A stretch of 64,000 nucleotides of DNA from GCA-2737665 sp044344795. Its GTDB lineage: Bacteria > Bacteroidota > Bacteroidia > Palsa-965. Shown here piece by piece: positions 61,040 to 64,000 of the stretch. Below the pieces are notes generated by a model, which saw only the letters and a list, made by a program, of their open reading frames with translations, was not told the origin of the DNA and searched no databases. Positions within the stretch are counted from its first letter, which is position 1. Each line of letters opens with the position of its first letter. The position numbers were made by a program, and so were the translations under genes. The stretch lies in NCBI GenBank assembly GCA_044344795.1, contig JBIJCF010000002.1, positions 1 to 64,000 on the forward strand. Direction: 5' to 3'.

Positions 61040-62087
61040 ATGCAAGATAAATTGCTCCTCCTATAGAATCTTTGCTGGCGCCGGTCACACTTTTTAAGGT
61101 ATTAATTCGATTGTTTATGCGTAGCCAACCGAGATATGCAAAGATCAACGCTTCCTTAAAACATACAATTTGATCGGTAGGTATTTCTACTTTACACCGT
61201 GTTTGCTCGCGAATACGCTGCATTAGAAATGTGTTGAATGCTCCACCGCCGGCAACAATCACGCTTTTACGACCATTAACAGCCTGTGCAATTTGAAACG
61301 CAGCATGCTCTGTGCAGGTGCGCAACAAATCGGCAGTAGGCAATGTTTCCAGCAACAAGTGTCGAATCTCTTGTTCTACCCATTCTCGCCCCAACGATTT
61401 CGGAAACTTCATTTTGTAAAAATCAAGATTGTTTAATTGCGCGAGAAGTGCAGGAATGACAACTCCACTTTGCGCAATGGCTCCACCTGCATCATAACTC
61501 ATATGAAGTCGTGATGACAATGCGTTCAATATGTAGTTCGCAGGACAAATATCTCCTGCAACACGAATTCCGTTTTCCTCAAAGGAAATATTAGCGAACC
61601 CGCCAATGTTCAGGCAAGCATCGTAGTTGCCAAAAAGTAACTGATCACCAATCGGAACTAATGGCGCGCCTTGTCCACCCAAGGCAACATCTAAGGAGCG
61701 AAAATCACAAATAGCCGGTAGTCCGCAAGCCGCAGCAATCGCCGATCCGTGACCAATTTGTAAAGTATATCCGTTTTTAGGAGCGTGAAATATAGTGTGA
61801 CCGTGCGAAGCAACGGCAGTTACAGTTTTATCTTTTAAATGCTGATCAATAAATCGGGCAACATGTTCTCCAATAAGTCTTCCGTAAACTCTATCGATCT
61901 CTGTTAAACGAACGCCGCTGCATGTTTCAGCTTCTTTTAAAAGTGCGATCGTTGCATCATCATAAGCAATAGTTTCTGCCTTAATAATTTCAAAGGAGGT
62001 ATCGGAAGCGAATGTGCATGCACAAATGTCTAGCCCGTCTAAGGAAGTGCCGGACATAACTCCAATTAAGACGTTGGATTGAGCCAT
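61038..62087 (-). CDS. anmK: Anhydro-N-acetylmuramic acid kinase
   Basis: The 349-residue kinase phosphorylates and opens 1,6-anhydro-N-acetylmuramic acid for peptidoglycan recycling in the cytoplasm. The N-terminal IGVMSGTSLDGLD phosphate-binding motif (about 8-20), VASHGHTIFHAP, GDQLLFGNYDACLNIGG and the C-terminal VAGGGAFNTFLM are family hallmarks. Length is normal. It starts 122 bases before the divergent acyl-CoA dehydrogenase gene. Confidence 0.95.
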   Translation of the reverse strand: MAQSNVLIGVMSGTSLDGLDICACTFASDTSFEIIKAETIAYDDATIALLKEAETCSGVRLTEIDRVYGRLIGEHVARFIDQHLKDKTVTAVASHGHTIFHAPKNGYTLQIGHGSAIAAACGLPAICDFRSLDVALGGQGAPLVPIGDQLLFGNYDACLNIGGFANISFEENGIRVAGDICPANYILNALSSRLHMSYDAGGAIAQSGVVIPALLAQLNNLDFYKMKFPKSLGREWVEQEIRHLLLETLPTADLLRTCTEHAAFQIAQAVNGRKSVIVAGGGAFNTFLMQRIREQTRCKVEIPTDQIVCFKEALIFAYLGWLRINNRINTLKSVTGASKDSIGGAIYLA

Positions 62088-62164
62088 GGTTAAAGGTGCA
62101 ATTATTTCATCGAATTACGGTCTAAAATTAAGCACCGGAAAGAACCTCATTAGGGTGTTTCGGT

Positions 62165-62172
62165 TATATTTG
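62165..62172 (+). promoter_or_regulatory. -7 promoter element of the acyl-CoA dehydrogenase gene
   Basis: TATATTTG fits TAnnTTTG and lies 37 bases before the start codon. No -33 TTG was seen at the usual spacing. Confidence 0.45.
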
Positions 62173-62209
62173 TCAGCTATTTAAGTTTAACATTTAATAC
62201 CGTAATACC

Positions 62210-63349
62210 ATGCATTTCGACTTGACAGAAGAACATTTGATGATTCAAAAAGCTGCACGTGATTTTGCGCAGAATGAATTAAAGCCGGGAGTGATTGAGC
62301 GCGATGAGCATCAAAAGTTCCCTACAGAGTATGTAAAGAAAATGGGAGAGCTAGGATTCCTCGGAATGATGGTAGATCCTAAGTACGGCGGCGGGGGAAT
62401 GGACACAATTTCCTACGTGTTGGCGATGGAAGAAATTTCCAAAGTTGATGCGTCTTGTTCCGTGATCATGTCGGTGAACAACTCATTGGTTTGTTGGGGA
62501 CTTGAGCAGTTCGGAACAGAAGAGCAAAAGCAAAAGTATTTGGTGCCATTGGCAAAAGGAGAAATCATTGGTGCATTCTGTTTATCAGAACCTGAAGCAG
62601 GATCCGATGCCACTTCTCAACGCACTACTGCGATTGACAAAGGTGATCACTACTTGTTGAACGGTACTAAGAATTGGATTACCAATGGTAATAGTGCTTC
62701 CGTTTATTTGGTTATTGCACAGACGGATATTGATAAAGGACACAAAGGAATCAACGCGTTTATTGTGGAGAAGGACATGCCCGGATTTGAAGTTGGACCT
62801 AAGGAAAACAAAATGGGTATCCGCGCTTCCGACACACACTCATTAATGTTTACGGATGTTAAAGTGCCAAAAGAAAATCGCATCGGTGAAGATGGTTTCG
62901 GATTTAAGTTCGCTATGAAGACATTAACCGGAGGTCGCATCGGTATTGCATCTCAGGCATTGGGTATTGCTTCAGGTGCTTACGAATTGGCCTTAGCATA
63001 TTCCAAGGAACGTAAAGCTTTCGGTAAACTAATTCATCAGCATCAGGCTATTGCATTTAAGTTGGCTGATATGGCTACCGAAATTGAAGCTGCGCGTTTG
63101 TTGTGTTTGAAAGCTGCTTGGCAGAAGGACAACGGTCATGATTACACCATCACTAGTGCGATGGCTAAGTTGTATGCCTCACGCGTTGCAATGTGGGTAA
63201 CTACTGAAGCCGTACAGGTTCATGGCGGTTACGGTTTCGTAAAAGAATACCATGTAGAGCGATTGATGCGCGATGCAAAAATCACACAGATTTACGAAGG
63301 AACTAGCGAGGTACAAAAGATTGTAATCTCTCGTGGTGTATTAGGTTAA
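62210..63349 (+). CDS. Acyl-CoA dehydrogenase
   Basis: The 379-residue flavoenzyme introduces a double bond into acyl-CoA, as in fatty-acid or branched-chain amino-acid breakdown. Typical features are SEPEAGSDATSQ, KNWITNG, MGIRASDTHSLMFTDVKVP, YGFVKEYHVERLMRDAKI and the catalytic base in QIYEGTSEVQKIVISR. It most resembles short-chain/butyryl-CoA dehydrogenases common in Bacteroidota, but chain length cannot be fixed. It has its own -7 element and terminator, so it is monocistronic. Confidence 0.95.
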   Translation: MHFDLTEEHLMIQKAARDFAQNELKPGVIERDEHQKFPTEYVKKMGELGFLGMMVDPKYGGGGMDTISYVLAMEEISKVDASCSVIMSVNNSLVCWGLEQFGTEEQKQKYLVPLAKGEIIGAFCLSEPEAGSDATSQRTTAIDKGDHYLLNGTKNWITNGNSASVYLVIAQTDIDKGHKGINAFIVEKDMPGFEVGPKENKMGIRASDTHSLMFTDVKVPKENRIGEDGFGFKFAMKTLTGGRIGIASQALGIASGAYELALAYSKERKAFGKLIHQHQAIAFKLADMATEIEAARLLCLKAAWQKDNGHDYTITSAMAKLYASRVAMWVTTEAVQVHGGYGFVKEYHVERLMRDAKITQIYEGTSEVQKIVISRGVLG

Positions 63350-63369
63350 GAACACGGTTCAATATAAGT

Positions 63370-63405
63370 AAAGGCGATCATCATAGAGATGATCGCCTTT
63401 TGTTT
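63370..63405 (+). terminator. Intrinsic terminator after the acyl-CoA dehydrogenase
   Basis: AAAGGCGATCATC (63370-63382) and GATGATCGCCTTT (63388-63400) form a perfect 13-base stem with a five-base loop, followed by TGTTTTG. Confidence 0.8.
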
Positions 63406-63419
63406 TGTAACATGTTCTA

Positions 63420-64000
63420 TTACTTCAACGCTTCGGCAATGATTTCCATTTTTACACCGCGTGAACCTTTGATGAGAATTAATGCGTCTTGAGGTGCCAG
63501 TTTAGAAATGTATTCTTTGGCAGCGGTTGAATTGCTTAGTTTCACAGCTGATGGATGTTGCACTTTTGCAAAATGGTCTCCGACAAAAATAATTTGTGTA
63601 TTAGGCAACTTTTGCGTCAGGTAGTCGGCAATTTTTTGATGTTCTTGCGCTGATTGATCCCCGAGTTCAAACATATCACCAAGCAAAGCAATTTTATTTG
63701 CTGCCGGCATGATGGATAAGTTATCTATGGCAGCAACCATGCTGGAAGGATTCGCGTTGTAGCAATCCACAATTACTTTGTTGCTACCTATAGCTTCCAG
63801 TTGCGAACGCTGATTAGACGGAACGTAAGTTGCTATAGCTTCTTCGATTTCATTCATATCAACACTCAAATGCATTCCAACAGCAGTAGCAGCCAACATA
63901 TTGTTTAGGTTGTATGCACCAATCATTTGAGTCTTTACCTCGCGTCGTTCCATATTTCTCCAACTCCACGAATAGGTGACCGTGGGCGTTGCACCGATTA
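63420..64000 (-). CDS. murF: UDP-N-acetylmuramoyl-tripeptide--D-Ala-D-Ala ligase (murF), C-terminal part
   Basis: The frame is open through the right edge of the window, so the N-terminal part with the P-loop is missing; ATG 63953 is internal, not the true start. The visible 193 codons show the MurF central and C-terminal domains: GAYNLNNMLAATAVG, VPSNQRSQLEAIGSNKVIVD, CYNANPSSMVAAID and LLGDMFELGDQSAQEHQ, the Mur-ligase pattern that adds D-Ala-D-Ala to the UDP-MurNAc-tripeptide in peptidoglycan synthesis. Neighbouring genes on the missing side are unknown. Confidence 0.9.
   Translation of the reverse strand, partial: IGATPTVTYSWSWRNMERREVKTQMIGAYNLNNMLAATAVGMHLSVDMNEIEEAIATYVPSNQRSQLEAIGSNKVIVDCYNANPSSMVAAIDNLSIMPAANKIALLGDMFELGDQSAQEHQKIADYLTQKLPNTQIIFVGDHFAKVQHPSAVKLSNSTAAKEYISKLAPQDALILIKGSRGVKMEIIAEALK

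Overview
The window looks like a chromosomal segment of a Bacteroidota bacterium (Flavobacteriales/Chitinophagales-like; genus not recognisable). Reasons: type IX secretion (T9SS) C-terminal sorting tails on two large repeat proteins, a TonB-dependent receptor plus an ExbB/ExbD/TonB system, GldL-like 'FKxxHWP' membrane segments, Bacteroidota-type promoters (TTTG/TTG, 19 bases, then TAnnTTTG), and a moderate-to-low GC content. Most of the window is ordinary core genome; the accessory signals sit at about 8.2-20 kb, 30.3-36.6 kb, 42 kb and 53 kb.

Layout. 1-1.8 kb: tail of a cytochrome-oxidase assembly block (two SCO-family proteins, a DUF420 membrane protein, a small membrane protein). 1.8-5.7 kb: a SAM-I riboswitch with an attenuator hairpin in front of a full-length cobalamin-dependent methionine synthase. 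6-7.1 kb: PAS-PP2C phosphatase. 7.2-8.6 kb: PadR regulator with a GldL-like membrane partner. 8.7-15.4 kb: lipoprotein, VWA protein, fibronectin-III protein and a 945-residue beta-rich secreted protein that I do not recognise. 15.5-20 kb: radical SAM/SPASM enzyme and a 1114-residue Ig-repeat T9SS adhesin. 20.2-26.5 kb: one co-directional run (RND/MMPL exporter, RmlA, sugar epimerase, polyprenyl synthase, Omp85-like barrel), which reads as an envelope/export operon. 26.6-29.5 kb: Upf1-like helicase and an EEP-family nuclease/phosphatase, overlapping by 4 bases.

29.6-37.3 kb: small secreted proteins (one frameshifted), an AhpD-like protein, an outer-membrane barrel coupled by a 4-base overlap to a T9SS-secreted repeat protein, and a YdeI-like protein. 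37.7-41.7 kb: translation block rplM-rpsI-rpsB-tsf, a terminator, then pyrH-frr, all on the minus strand with a clear promoter before rplM. 42.0-42.3 kb: decayed end of an IS256-type transposase. 42.4-51 kb: kbl, purT, dprA, a TonB-dependent receptor, gpmI and a histidine kinase. 53.1-53.7 kb: tRNA-Val(UAC) with a GIY-YIG nuclease gene placed between the intact tRNA and a second, degenerate copy of the tRNA 3' half plus its terminator. 53.8-58 kb: exbB-exbD-tonB-like-folC, overlapping, and a second tonB. 58.2-64 kb: mechanosensitive channel, Glu/Leu dehydrogenase, a charged small protein, anmK, an acyl-CoA dehydrogenase and the 3' part of murF running off the end.

The observations I would check first are the GIY-YIG/tRNA-Val duplication (a very small mobile-element-like arrangement), the unrecognised 945-residue/FN3/VWA locus, the dockerin-like calcium loop inside the DUF420 protein, and the PadR/GldL-like pair. 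All functional statements rest on reading motifs by eye; no database search was run.
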